Position numbers and translations under genes: made by a program. Below, in pieces: positions 1 through 11,955 of a stretch of DNA of 64,000 nucleotides (positions are counted from its first letter, which is position 1; each line of letters begins with the position of its first letter). The stretch spans positions 2,059,001 to 2,123,000 of the forward strand of contig CM072908.1 of the NCBI GenBank assembly GCA_037013685.1, read 5' to 3'. The DNA is from Acridotheres tristis (taxonomy: Eukaryota > Chordata > Aves > Passeriformes > Sturnidae). The notes below the pieces were generated by a model. That model saw nothing but the letters and a program-made list of their open reading frames with translations, was not told where the DNA came from and ran no database searches.

Positions 1-50
1 GGGAACTCAGTGGGGAAAAAATTGTGTCATGTTCGGGGGGGTGGCTGGTT

Positions 51-374
51 AGGAGGGAAAAGGGGAAAAGAAAAAGGGAAAAGAAAAAAGGGAAAAAAAG
101 AAAAAGGGAAAAAAAGAAAGGGAAAAGGAAAAGAAAAAAGGGAAAAGAAAAAAGGGAAAAGAAAAAAGGGAAAAAAAGAAAAAGGGGGAAAGGGAAAAGG
201 AAAAGAAAAAAGGGAAAAAGGAAAAAAGGGAAAAAGGAAAAAAGGGAAAAGAAGAAAAAGGGAAAAAAAGAAAAAGGGAAAAAGGGAAAAAGGGAAAAAG
301 GAAAAGAAAAAAGGGAAAAGAAAAAGGGAAAAAAAGAAAAAGGGAAAAAAAGAAAAAGGGAAAAGAAAAAGAAG
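51..374. repeat. Homopurine tract, (GGGAAAAAGAAAAA)-like
   Basis: An uninterrupted run of A and G on the plus strand, about 324 bp, made of GGGAAAA and GAAAAA blocks. The open frames across it, rich in Lys/Gly or Phe/Pro, are composition artefacts. Confidence 0.95.
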
Positions 375-417
375 CAAATGGACAATTTCTTTTGAAAAAC
401 TACAAATAAATAATAAA

Positions 418-915
418 TACAGAACTTCTGCACCCAGTAAAAATCATACACAGAATTTCTGCACCCAGAAAAAAAACCTACACAGAATTTCTGCACCCAG
501 AAAAAAAACCTACACAGAATTTCTGCACTCAGCAAGAATCACACACAGAATTTCTGCATTCAGCAAAAATCACACACAGAATTTCCACACTCAGAAAAAA
601 TCATATTCAGAATTTCTGCTCCCAGAAACAAAATCACATTCAGAATTTCTACACTCAGCGAAAATCACACAGAATTTCTGCACCCAGAAATAAAAATCAT
701 ACACACAATTTTTGCATCCAGAAAAAAATCCTACACAGAATTTCTACGCCCAGTAAAAATCTTACACAGAATTTCTGCACCCAGCAAAAATCACACACAG
801 AATTTCTATGCTCAGAAAAAATAATATTCAGAATTTCTACACTTGGAAAAAATCACATTCAGAATTTCTGCACCCAGAAAAAAAAATTATACACACAATT
901 TTTGCACCCAGAAAA
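418..915. repeat. Tandem array, about 33-bp unit
   Basis: About 15 degenerate copies of a unit containing CACAGAATTTCTGCACCCAG followed by an A-rich spacer. Copies vary at the A run and at one or two bases. Confidence 0.9.
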
Positions 916-919
916 AAAT

Positions 920-1415
920 GAGGTCAGCAAGAAAATTCTGCTTCCATTCCACTCGGGAAAATGAGGATAACAAGGAAATTCTGCTTTGATTCCACTGGGG
1001 AAAATGAGGATAACGAGGAAATTCTGTTTTCTTTCCACTCGGGAAAATGAGATTAACAAGGAAATCCTGTTTTCATTCCACTCAGGAAAATTAGGTTAGA
1101 AGGAAATTCTGTTTTCATTCCACTCGAAAAAATGAGATTAAAAAGGAAATTCTGTTTTCCTTCCACTCGGAAAAATGAGATTAACAAGGAAATCCTGCTT
1201 TGATTCCACTCGGAAAAATGAGATTAACAAGGAAATTCTGTTTTCACTCCACTCGAAAAAATGAGATTAAAAAGGAAATTCTGCTTTCATTCCACTCGGA
1301 AAAATGAGATTAACAAGGAAATTCTCCTTTCTTCCACTCGGGGAAAATGAGGTCAAAAATGAAATTCTGCTTTCTTCCACTCAAAAAAAATGAGATTAAC
1401 AGGAAATTCTGCTTT
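920..1415. repeat. Tandem array, about 42-bp unit
   Basis: About 11 copies of a unit containing AAGGAAATTCTG, TTCCACTCGG and AAAATGAG. It begins within a few bases of the end of the preceding 33-bp array. Confidence 0.9.
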
Positions 1416-2221
1416 TCCCCAGCACCAGAGGCACGGGAAATTCAGAGTTGAGCCAGATTAATTCCAGGTGAATGTGCTCCATGACACAGAGCACCTTAAC
1501 ATCCTTCAGCACCAGATTAATCCCACCGGGATCATCATCAAATTTCTTCTTAATTATCCTTTAATGATGGGGAAAGGGGAGAGAAGTTTCAATCATCAGG
1601 AACTCGCTTGGGGATCCTTAGAGAGTTTTCTTTGTGTTAAAGTTATTTTTGTTTATTCCTGTCGCCACAAAGGCAGGTGTGAGACGATTCAGATTTTCCT
1701 TTTCATTCACAGAATCAGGTTGGCTGGGAGATAAAATCTGGATTTTTCTCCAGACAGGGTTTGGGTTGCTCAGGGCAATGTCTGAGCATCTCCAAGGATG
1801 GATGTTCCACAATATTTTTTTGGACAATTTTATTTTACTGCACAAAGCAGCAGCTTTCCAAAAATCTGTTTCAATTAGCAGAATCACAAGTAATCACATA
1901 AACAGCAATTACTCCACTGGCATCGAAGGCTGCAGCTCTAAAAATAATCTGGCTGAAGCTGATGAACACTTCAGTGTGAATCTTTAATGAAGAATTCCAA
2001 CTTCAGGGATTTTACAGCTGAGCCTTCAGCCACCTTCCCAAAACCACACTGAATTTACAGGGATAAACACTGGAATATAATGGATTCTTTTTTTTCTGGA
2101 AATAAGCAAGAGGGGAGGAGAGAAATCCCTTTGATGAGCAGAGAACACCAGGAGCAGGGCAGGATCTGCGGGAAAGGCTCAGGTGTCGTGGGCACTCTGC
2201 AGGGCTGCAGGAATTGTGTGT

Positions 2222-2223
2222 GC

Positions 2224-2258
<35 letters not shown>

Positions 2259-2914
2259 ACAATCATATCATCATCAATCATATCATCATCAATCATCATC
2301 ATATCATCATCATCAATCATATCATCATCATCTCATCATCAATCATATCATCAATCATCATCAATCATCATCATATCATCCTCATCTCATCATCATCATC
2401 ATCATCCTCCTCTCATCATCTCATTATCATCATCATCTCCATCATCATCATCCTCATCTCATCATCATATCATCATCCTCATCTCATCATCATCCTCATA
2501 TCATCATCATCATCATCTCCATCATCATCTCATCATCATCATCATCTCATCATCATCTCATCATCCCATCATCATATCATCATCCTCATCTCATCATCAT
2601 CCTCATATCATCATCATCCTCATATCATCATCCCCATCTCATCATCATCATCCTCATCTCATCATCATCCACATATCATCATCATCATCATCCTCATATC
2701 ATCATCATATCATCATCATCTCATCATCATATCATCATCCTCATCTCATCATCCTCATCTCATCATCATCATCCTCATCTCATCATCATCATCCTCATCA
2801 TCCTCATCATCATCATCATCATCCTCATCTCATCATCATCATCCTCATCTCATCATCATCATCATCCTCATCATCCTCATCTCATCATCATCATCATCCT
2901 CATATCATCATCAT

Positions 2915-2945
<31 letters not shown>
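2222..2945. repeat. Long imperfect ATC trinucleotide array
   Basis: About 720 bp of (ATC)n with regular CTC and ATA interruptions. All three forward frames are open as His, Ile or Ser runs, which is expected from the unit and is not coding evidence. Confidence 0.97.
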
Positions 2946-3454
2946 CCTCTCCTCCTTCTCCAGCCTCCTCCAATCACTGCTCCAAACCCCTCACACCCAC
3001 AGCACAACCGCTGCTCTCCTTTTATTTTTTCTATTTTTTTTTTTTTTTAGGTTTTTATTCCCAGCTCCCACATGAAGCTGTCACAAATGGGGATGAGCAC
3101 AGTGCCCGCAGCTGTGACAGGAGTGACACCAATGTGGAGAAAATCCCTCTCCAAACAAAGGCCATGCAGCTCCATTCCAAACAAGCTCCTTCTTGCCGTT
3201 TTTATACAAATCCTAGCGAGAAACCGCCGTGGGGAAGTCACCTTTTCCCCACCCGGGTGACAAACACATTAAAAAAAAAAACACTTTTCCCTCGTGGATG
3301 GCACGGCTGCTGCTCGTGTCTCGTGTGATTCTTTCTCACCTTTTTAAAAAATCTCAACCTTTCACTCTCGGGGGTTCTGCCTGCAATTAGCAGCCAATGC
3401 ACCCCGGGTGTTTTTACATCCCACTTCTCCCGTGCCACAATCTCGTCTTCAGCA

Positions 3455-4354
3455 TGTGACAACTGATAAAAGATTCGTGTTCATCACAAAAGCATTGGGG
3501 TTTGCACAAACCAGAATACTCAGCTCTGAAGTGAAGCATGGACACTAGATAAAGGAAATTATATGATTAAATAATTCTGTTTAAAAACACCTTGTTATGT
3601 TATATTATGTTATATTATGTTACATTACATTATGTTATGTTTTTCAAATAAGTTGTATCGGCTCCCAGCTTGCAAAATCGAACTTCCCAAAAGCCCTTCC
3701 TGCCTCTGTCTGATCAATACTGATCAATGATATTCCAATAGCCCTTCCTGCCTCTGTCTGATCAATACTGATCAATGATATTCCAATAGCCCTTCCTGCC
3801 TTTGTCTGATCAATACTGATCAATGATATTCCAATAGCCCTTCCTGCCTTTGTCTGATCAATACTGATCAATGATATTCCAATAGCCCTTCCTGCCTTTG
3901 TCTGATCAATACTGATCAATGATATTCCAATAGCCCTTCCTGCCTTTGTCTGATCAATACTGATCAATGATATTCCAATAGCCCTTCCTGCCTCTGTCTG
4001 ATCAATGCTGCCTATCCCAAAAACCAAACTCCCAGAACTTCTCTGCTGGTTCTCTACAAGGCCCAGATGGCTGTGACTGATTGTCACCCAAAGGCTTTGT
4101 GAATTTGTGTAAGGATGTTTATTCCACCACCACTGCTCACCTGGCAAAATTAAGACACCAAAAAAAAACCCAAAAAAACCCCAAAACTTATTGATTACAA
4201 TGAGAAACCCCAGTGTAAGAAGAGGCTGCAAACCGAGGTTGGGTGGAGACCCCTCACGTTCCCCAGCGCTGCTTGCTCTGTCTATATCAAATAAAGAAAT
4301 AAAACAACCCAAAATTCTGCTGAATATCGACACTTCCGTCTCTCATTTAGAACA
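3455..4354 (+). mobile_element. Solo LTR of an endogenous retrovirus, copy 1
   Basis: It begins TGTGACAACTG and ends GAACA. AGCA lies directly on both sides (3451-3454 and 4355-4358) as a 4-bp target duplication. A poly(A) signal is near 4,290. The 5' and 3' thirds match a second copy at 46,411-46,884. About 340 bp of the 900 bp come from an internal 48-bp tandem expansion. No internal viral genes flank it. The 4-bp duplication fits a gammaretrovirus-like (ERV1) family, by inference. Confidence 0.8.
3685..4015 (+). repeat. 48-bp tandem repeat inside the solo LTR
   Basis: Six to seven near-identical copies of a unit containing CCCTTCCTGCCT, TGTCTGATCAATACTGATC and AATGATATTCCAATAG. The related LTR at 46.4 kb has only one copy of the matching stretch. 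Confidence 0.9.
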
Positions 4355-4694
4355 AGCATCACTCCCCACGCTCGTGCCCACGGGATTCCTCTTCCCCCGC
4401 TTTTTCCACCCCGCCTTTATTCCCGCAGGCACATCCAGCACTTCTGGAATGCCAAGGATGAGAATTCGGCACCTTCCAGGAGAACTGAAGGATGTCGGAG
4501 AGGTTTTGGCACTTTGGTTCCTGCCACCAGATGCTGACCTAAGCTAAAGCACGTGAATGATGTAAAAATTATTATTGTGTTCCCCCAGGAGAGAACCAGC
4601 CCAAAGCTGCACTGATTTTAAACATAAAAATTCGCTTTTTCTGGCTGTTCAAGGACAACTCCATTTGTTGAGGCTCTGCATGACCTCGAGGAGA

Positions 4695-5470
4695 TTTCTT
4701 TTCTTCAATTTTTTCCTCAATTTTCTTTTCCTCAACTTCTTTTCCTCAATTTTCTTCAATTTTCTTTTCCTCAACTTCTTTTCCTCAATTTTCTTCAATT
4801 TTCTTTTCCTCAACTTCTTTTCCTCAATTTTCTTCAATTTTCTTTTCCTCAACTTCTTTTCCTCAATTTTCTTCAATTTTCTTTTCCTCAACTTCTTTTC
4901 CTCAATTTTCTTCAATTTTCTTTTCCTCAACTTCTTTTCCTCAATTTTCTTCAATTTTCTTTTCCTCAACTTCTTTTCCTCAATTTTCTTCAATTTTCTT
5001 TTCCTCAACTTCTTTTCCTCAATTTTCTTCAATTTTCTTTTCCTCAACTTCTTTTCCTCAATTCTCTTCAATTTTCTTTTCCTCAACTTCTTTTCCTCAA
5101 TTCTCTTCAATTTTCTTTTCCTCAACTTCTTTTCCTCAATTCTTTTCTTCAATTTCTTTTCCTCCATTTTCTTTTCTTCAATTTCTTTTCCTCCCTTTTC
5201 TTTTCCTCAACTTCTTTTCCTCAACTTCTTTTCCTCAACTTCTTTTCCTCAACTTCTTTTCCTCAACTTCTTTTCCTCAACTTCTTTTCCTCAACTTCTT
5301 TTCCTCAACTTCTTTTCCTCAACTTCTTTTCCTCAATTTTCTTTTCCTCAATTTTCCTCAATTTTCTTTTCCTCAATTTTCTCTTCCTCAATTTTCTCTT
5401 CCTCAATTTTCTCTTCCTCAATTTTCTCTTCCTCAATTTTCTCTTCCTCAATTTTCTCTTCCTCAATTTC
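4695..5470. repeat. Pyrimidine-rich tandem array, 39-bp then shorter units
   Basis: About ten copies of a 39-bp unit made of CTTTTCCTCAACTTCTTTTC and CTCAATTTTCTTCAATTTT pieces. After 5,160 it shortens to units of 15-18 bp. It is T- and C-rich on the plus strand. Confidence 0.92.
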
Positions 5471-5587
5471 CTCAGAACAGGTTTGGAGTAGAACTGAGCA
5501 AACCAAGCAAAGCATTTTATCCACCCTGAGAGTCTCCTGTCTGTTCTCTCGGTTCCCCCTTTGCTCCCTGTAGGATTCAGTAAATTA

Positions 5588-5860
5588 GTAAAGATCCTAA
5601 AAGAGCCTAAAAGGTCCCAGAAGATCCTAAAAGAGCCTAAAAGATCCTAAAAGAGCCTAAAAGATCCTAAAAGAGCCTAAAAGGTCCTAAAAGAGCCTAA
5701 AAGAAAGATCCTAAAAGAAAGATCCTAAAAGAAAGATCCTAAAAGAAAGATCCTAAAAGAAAGATCCTAAAAGAAAGATCCTAAAAGAAAGATCCTAAAA
5801 GAAAGATCCTAAAAGAAAGATCCTAAAAGAAAGATCCTAAAAGAAAGATCCTAAAAGATC
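5588..5860. repeat. Tandem array, GATCCTAAAAGAAA 14-bp unit
   Basis: It starts as alternating AGATCCTAAA and AGAGCCTAAA blocks, then settles into about a dozen perfect 14-bp units. Confidence 0.92.
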
Positions 5861-7574
5861 TTTCATTTTGTGAGACCCCCCAAACCAGCAAGATTCACCT
5901 CAACACATTCATTAAAATCGTTAACTACTCTTAAAAAATGGCATTCCGGTGGTAGGGCAAGCCAAATTTGCTTTTTTTCCTAATGAAAAGTGGAGTTTGG
6001 ATATCAAAGCTTCCCGTGCATAAATAGGATGGAGATGGCAATTTTTGCTTTAGCTGAAGGCTAAAGGAGATCCAACCACCCTTCCCTAAAAAAAACCAGA
6101 ATTTCTCCACGTCCCCTTTCCCCTGCTCAGCTCTTTGGACAAGCTGAGCCAGTGAAACCACCCGGAATTCCCAGAATTTCCAAGGCAGCCCAGGAGGCTC
6201 AGAACAGGAACTCAGTTCATGTTCCAGCTGTTCCACACCACGGCCAGGGTGGATTTTGTGCATAAAAAAAAAACCTCTGGAATTGCAGATGACAAGATTC
6301 AACTGTGCTGTCTTGCCCCTTGGAAATTTGAATTTGAATTTTTGAATTTTCCAGCCAGAGCTCTGCAGAATTCCCAGGAATGGCAAAACTGCGAGGACAA
6401 GTCATGAAAAAATGGGTTCAGACCTCTCGACTTCACACCACGTAATAAATTCCACCCACGCTGCAATTTCAAAGTACAACTGGACTCACAAGTTTGTTTA
6501 GGCATTAAAAAAAAGATTCCCAGCTTGTCACAAAAATCCCAAGTCAGATCTAAATTAGGGAGCAGGGAGTCTCTGGATCAGTGTCCCTATGGGATTGTGG
6601 CCTCTCTTTAAAGATTTGCATCACACAGAGTGAAAAAAAAAAATCTGTTTTCACCGTGGGAAAGGTTTTCCAGCAGAGAAATTAAACAATAATTGGGAAT
6701 AAATGGGAATAAATGGGAATAAATGCGATCCCCCAGGCCCCACGTTCATGTTGAGGCACGGATTTGCTATTCCAAGCTAAAGTACAACACGTTTTCAGAC
6801 AATATCTATTATTTCACTCAGAAAAATAAAAGTTACAGCACAGATTGCAGGGCTGATGGATTCAGTGTCCAGATAAAACAACCTCCCTCATTTCAGGAGC
6901 GGCTCCTTCAGTGCAGAACTGGTAAGGGAAAGGCAGAGATGATATTTAATTAATTTAATTAATTTCATTTATTCTCGTGCTCCTGAGAACTGTGAACACA
7001 AAGAAAGCTGCAGTGCTCAGGGACTCACTCGACACAGATCTTTGAGTTCTTTATCATTTGTCCAGGCTGTTCTTGCTCAGTTCATCCTTAAAGGATCCAG
7101 CAGGACACAGGAATTTTATATTCCAGCTGGATCACAAACTTTTCCCACCAACTCTTTGTCCCTCATTCAAGACAACAGCTCTTCAAGTCATTTAAGGGAA
7201 AGAAAAATTATATAGGTCTAAAATTCCAAATAATTCAGCTAAAACTTTTTTAAAAACTGCTATGAATGCAGCAAGAAATTGTTCTCTAAATATTCCTCAT
7301 GGAAATATTATCCAGGAGCTGGAAAAAAAAAGCCACAGGGAGCCTGTTTTGGGAGGGGCCCCATGGAAATCTTCACCTGCCCAGCTCGGCCTGTTTGCTT
7401 TCCCACCTCCCACTCTTCCCAAAAAGTCATTTCAGCAACAGCTCAGATAAAAGGGGCTGGGATTTTGTGCATCACAAGGAGAGAAATGAATTTTCCATAT
7501 GCAAAGGCAGAGCAAAATGCAAAATTTCAATCCAAACCTGCACCAGCCCCAATTGCATTTGACTCCTAAATGAG

Positions 7575-7840
7575 CATTTCATGGAATCCCTGAAGGGTTT
7601 GGGGTGGGAAAGGATTTCAAAACTCGTCCAGTTCCATGGGCAGGGAAATTCCACAGTCCCAGGCTGCTCCAAAGTGACCTTGGACACTTCCAGGGATCCA
7701 GGGGCATCCACAGCTTCTCTGGGAATTCCATCCCACATCTTCACCAAAAATCCCATCCAAAAATCCCCCAAAATTCCCATTTACCCCCCCCCTCTGTCAC
7801 TCTGAAGCCGTTCCCTCTTGCTCTGTCACTGACTGCTCTC
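7575..7840 (+). mobile_element. CR1-type LINE 3' fragment
   Basis: The order of phrases fits the 3' end of CR1: a TTTGGGGTGGGAAAGGA head, then TTGGACACTTCCAGGGAT, a TTCTCTGGGAATTCCA-type stretch, and TCTGTCACTCTGAAGCC near the end. It is short and diverged, with no open frame. Confidence 0.7.
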
Positions 7841-8057
7841 ATCAATTTAAATAAACCTGCCACTGGAGCTTTAAATACAAAACCCAACAGAAATGTCCTG
7901 GTGCATTTAATGTGAAAGGAAGTGGGGAAACACGTGGCCCAGTTCTTAATTTTTAAGGAATATATTCACCCCAAAAAGGCTGAGCTGGAAATTGGGAAGA
8001 AAATGTCAGTTTTCCTTATTAGTGGAGTTGTTGGAGTTGCAATGCAGGGCTACAGTC

Positions 8058-8605
8058 CTGGGTCCCAGTCTGGATTTTCTCTCTGTCCCAGTCTGGATTT
8101 TCTGTGTCCCAGTCTGGATTTCTGTGTCCCAGTCTGGATTTTCTCTGTGTCCCAGTCTGGATTTTCTCTGTGTCCCAGTCTGGATTTTCTCTGTGTCCCA
8201 GTCGGGATTTTCTCTGTGTCCCAGTCGGGATTTTCTCTGTGTCCCAGTCTGGATTTTCTCTGTCCCAGTCTGGATTTTCTCTGTGTCCCAGTCTGGATTT
8301 TCTGTGTCCCAGTCTGGATTTCTGTGTCCCAGTCTGGATTTTCTCTGTCCCAGTCTGGATTTTCTCTGTCCCAGTCTGGATTTTCTCTGTCCCAGTCTGG
8401 ATTTTCTCTGTCCCAGTCTGGATTTCTGTGTCCCAGTCTGGATTTGCTGTGTCCCAGTCTGGATTTTCTCTGTCCCAGTCTGGATTTCTGTGTCCCAGTC
8501 TGGATTTCCCGTGTCCCAGTCTGGATTTTCTCTGTCCCAGTCTGGATTTTCTCTGTCCCAGTCTGGATTTCTGTGTCCCAGGTTGGATTTTCTCTGTCCC
8601 AGAAT
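8058..8605. repeat. Tandem array, CCCAGTCTGGATTTTCTCTGT unit
   Basis: About 27 copies of a 19-23 bp unit whose length varies at the CTCTGTGT part. Long open frames run through it on both strands only because the unit lacks stop codons. Confidence 0.95.
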
Positions 8606-8609
8606 CAGA

Positions 8610-9125
8610 GCAGATTTTAGGAATCACAGCAGTTTTTTCAGGAATCAGAGCAAGATTTTTAGGAACCAGAGCAGTTTTTCAGGAATCAGAACAGGTTTTT
8701 TCAGGAATCAGAGCAGTTTTTTAGGAATCAGAGCAGTTTTTTAGGAATCAGAGCAGTTTTTTCAGGAATCACAGCAGTTTTTTCAGGAATCACAGCAGTT
8801 TTTTCAGGAATCACAGCAGTTTTTTCAGGAATCAGAGCAAGATTTTTAGGAACCACAGCAGTTTTTCAGGAATCACAGCAGTTTTTTCAGGAATCACAGC
8901 AGTTTTTCAGGAAGCACAGCAGATTTTAGGAATCAGAGCAGTTTTTCCAGGAATCACAAACCGGTTTTCAGTAATCAGAGCAGGATTTTTAGGAATCAGA
9001 GCAGATTTTCAGGAATCACAGCAGTTTTTCCAGGAATCAGAGCAGTTTTTCAGGAATCACAGCAGTTTTTCAGGAATCACAGGAGGTTTTTAAGGAATCA
9101 GAGCAGTTTTTTCAGGAATCACAGC
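8610..9125. repeat. Tandem array, AGGAATCACAGCAGTTTTTTC 21-bp unit
   Basis: About 24 copies alternating between CACAGCAG and CAGAGCAG. It starts within a few bases of the preceding, unrelated array. Confidence 0.93.
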
Positions 9126-9579
9126 AGCCAAAAATCAGAATAATCAGAATTAATTCTTAATTACTGAAGGGTTTGTATCAGACCCAGGGAGACCCGTGTA
9201 AGCACATGATTAAATTTTTGGATGGATTTGCATCTGAGATTTAGGATAAATTAAAAAAAAAAGAATTCCAGAACTGGATTCAATTAATCAAATTAGGCTT
9301 GAAATTAAGGTTGTGTCACCAAATTCCACGAACAGCAATGGAGCAGCTCCTGCTCCCATCCCCTGGCTCCAAAAAAAAAAAAAAAATAAATATTTCTATT
9401 ATTGCTAAAAAAAACCACAAACAAACAAAAAAAAACCAACCACCAGATGAAGCAGCAGCAGCAAAATGAAAAAATTCCTGAATATTGAATATCCTGGAAA
9501 GGGCACCCCGAAATGATAAAGCACCTTGGGAGGTAAAAGGCAGAAAAATTTGTATTTTTTTCAGCACAAATGAGGGGGA

Positions 9580-10340
9580 ATTTTCACTAGATTAAATTCG
9601 AGATTAAGAGAATTTCCACCAGGTTAAATTCTGGATTAAGATAATTTTTCTCTAGGTTAAATTCTAGATTAAAATAACATTCACTAGATTAAGTTCTGGA
9701 TTAAGAGGGTTTTTTTTTCACTAGACTAAATTCTGGATTAAGAGAATATTCATTAGATTAGATTCTAGATTAAGAGAATTTTTCACTAGGATAAATTCGA
9801 GATTATTTTTTTTCCACTAGGTTAAATTCTAGATTAAGAGAATTTTCACCAGGTTGAGTTCTAGGTTAAGAGAATTTTTCACTAGATTAAGTTCTAGATT
9901 AAGAGAATATTCACTAAATTAAATTCTAGGTTAAGAGAATTTTCACCAGGTTAAATTCTAGATAAAGAGAATTTTTCATTAGATTAAATTCTAGATAAAG
10001 AGAATTTTCACCAGGTTAAATTCTAGATAAAGAGAATTTTTCATTAGATTAAATTCTAGATAAAGAGAATTTTCACCAGGTTAAATTCTAGATAAAGAGA
10101 ATTTTCACCAGGTTAAATTCTAGATAAAGAGAATTTTTCATTAGATTAAATTCTAGATAAAGAGAATTTTCACCAGGTTAAATTCTAGATAAAGAGAATT
10201 TTTCATTAGATTAAATTCTAGATAAAGAGAATTTTTCATTAGATTAAATTCTAGATAAAGAGAATTTTCACCAGGTTGAATTCTAGATTAAAATAATATT
10301 CACTAGATTAAATTCTGGATTAAGAGAATTTTCACCAGGT
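9580..10340. repeat. Tandem array, about 33-bp AT-rich unit
   Basis: About 22 copies of TTCACTAGATTAAATTCTAG plus ATTAAGAGAATT, with ATTAG/CCAGG and TTAAG/TAAAG variants that alternate in blocks. Confidence 0.92.
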
Positions 10341-10493
10341 AAAATAAAATTAAAATAAAATAAAATAAAATAAAAATAAAATAAAATTAAAATAAAATAA
10401 AATAAAATTAAAATAAAATAAAATTAAAATAAAATAAAATTAAAATAAAATTAAATTAAAATAAAATAAAATAAAATAAAATAAAATAAAATC
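10340..10493. repeat. AAAAT microsatellite
   Basis: Pure A/T with a 5-bp period, interrupted by AAATT units. It directly follows the 33-bp array. Confidence 0.95.
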
Positions 10494-11139
10494 GATATTT
10501 CAGGGCAGTGCCCCTGCTCTGAGCCTCCTCCTGCAGGAATTTGGGGTTTCCAGGGGTGCCCAGCTCTGCTTTGCTCAGCTCAGAAATCAAAATTTAACAT
10601 TGACCATCCAAACTCCAACTCATTCCCCTCCAGGCACAAAAACCGATTTTACCTCCAGGACTGCCAAAAAAAAAAGGTCAATTCACCAAAAAAATCCAAA
10701 TTATTTTCCTATTCCCAAGGAAAAACATGAATAAAACCCTCCTAGATATTGCCCTTACCTTTTATTTCTTTTTTTTTTCTTTTTTTCCCCCAAATGAAAC
10801 CCAGAAATCCCAGCACAAACCTTTAATTTAAACTTTAATCTTTATTATTGCAGAATAAACTGCAATAACACACCTTCAAAGAGTGGATTTTTATAGAAAT
10901 CAAATAATCCAGGTGTTGCAGATGTGCTCGGAGTCAGCACCATTAATTAGAACAATCAGCTGATTCTTAATTAATTAATTAATTTCCCCCTCCCATTAAG
11001 TGAGGCACAGGAGGGAAACAAACACCTGCTAAGGAGAGGAAAAGGGTTTAATGACTTTAATTGGAAATTAAAATATTGGATTTCGGTGATGTTTGGAAGG
11101 AAAATATGAGAGAAAAGAGAAAAGAGAGTGAGAATGAGA

Positions 11140-11955
11140 AAGAATTTCAGAAAATCACAGAATTTCAAAAAATCACAGAATTTGGGGAAATCACAGAGTT
11201 TTGGGGAAATAATCACAGAATTTGGGGAAATCACAGAATTTCAGGAAATCAGAGAATTTGGGGAAATCACAGAATTTTGGGAAATAACAGAATTTGGGAA
11301 ATCAGAGAATTTCAGAAAATCACAGAATTTCAAAAAATCACAGAATTTCAAAAAATCACAGAATTTCAGGAAGTCACAGAGTTTTGGGGAAATCACAGAA
11401 TTTCAGAAAATCACAATTTCAGGAAATCACAGAATTTGGGGAAATAATCACAGAATTCGGGGAAATCACAGAATTTGGGAAATCAGAGAATTTCAGAAAA
11501 TCACAGAATTTGGGAAATCACAGAATTTTGGGGAAATCACAGAATTTTAGGAAATCACAGAATTTTGGGAAATCACAGAATTTGGGAAATCACAGAATTT
11601 TGGGGAAATCACAGAATTTGGGGAAATAATCACAGAATTTGGGGAAATCACAGAATTTCAGAAAATCACAGAATTTGGGGAAATCACAGAATTTCAGGAA
11701 ATCACAGAATTTGGGGAAATCACAGAATTTTGGGAATCACAGAATTTTGGGAAATCACAGAATTTTGGGGAAATCACAGAATTTGGGGAAATAATCACAG
11801 AATTTCGGGAAATCACAGAATTTCAAAAAATCACAGAATTTCAGGAAGTCACAGAGTTTTGGGGAAATCACAGAATTTGGGGAAATAATCACAGAATTTT
11901 GGGAAACCACAGAATTTGGGAAAATCACAGAATTTGGGGAAATCACAGAATTTCA
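11140..11955. repeat. Tandem array, AATCACAGAATTTGGGGA 18-19 bp unit
   Basis: About 40 copies with TTTCAG, TTTGGG and TTTTGGGG variants. Nearly every copy holds the octamer CACAGAAT. Confidence 0.95.

Noticed and set aside
2080..3075. Long open frames rich in His, Ile or Ser
   Set aside because: They are readings of the ATC trinucleotide array. All three frames are open, and no splice sites or conserved domain are present.
4575..5573. 332-codon open frame of Phe/Asn/Leu/Ser repeats, and a Lys/Arg/Glu frame on the other strand
   Set aside because: It is an artefact of the 39-bp pyrimidine-rich array. The unit is a multiple of three and lacks stop codons.
8058..8605. CRISPR-like regular repeats here and in other arrays
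   Set aside because: The repeats are directly adjacent with no unique spacers, the DNA is vertebrate, and no cas-like genes are present.
7922..8744. Several overlapping open frames of 200-250 codons on both strands
   Set aside because: All are produced by the CCCAGTCTGGATTTTCTCTGT array and share no similarity with any protein family I know.
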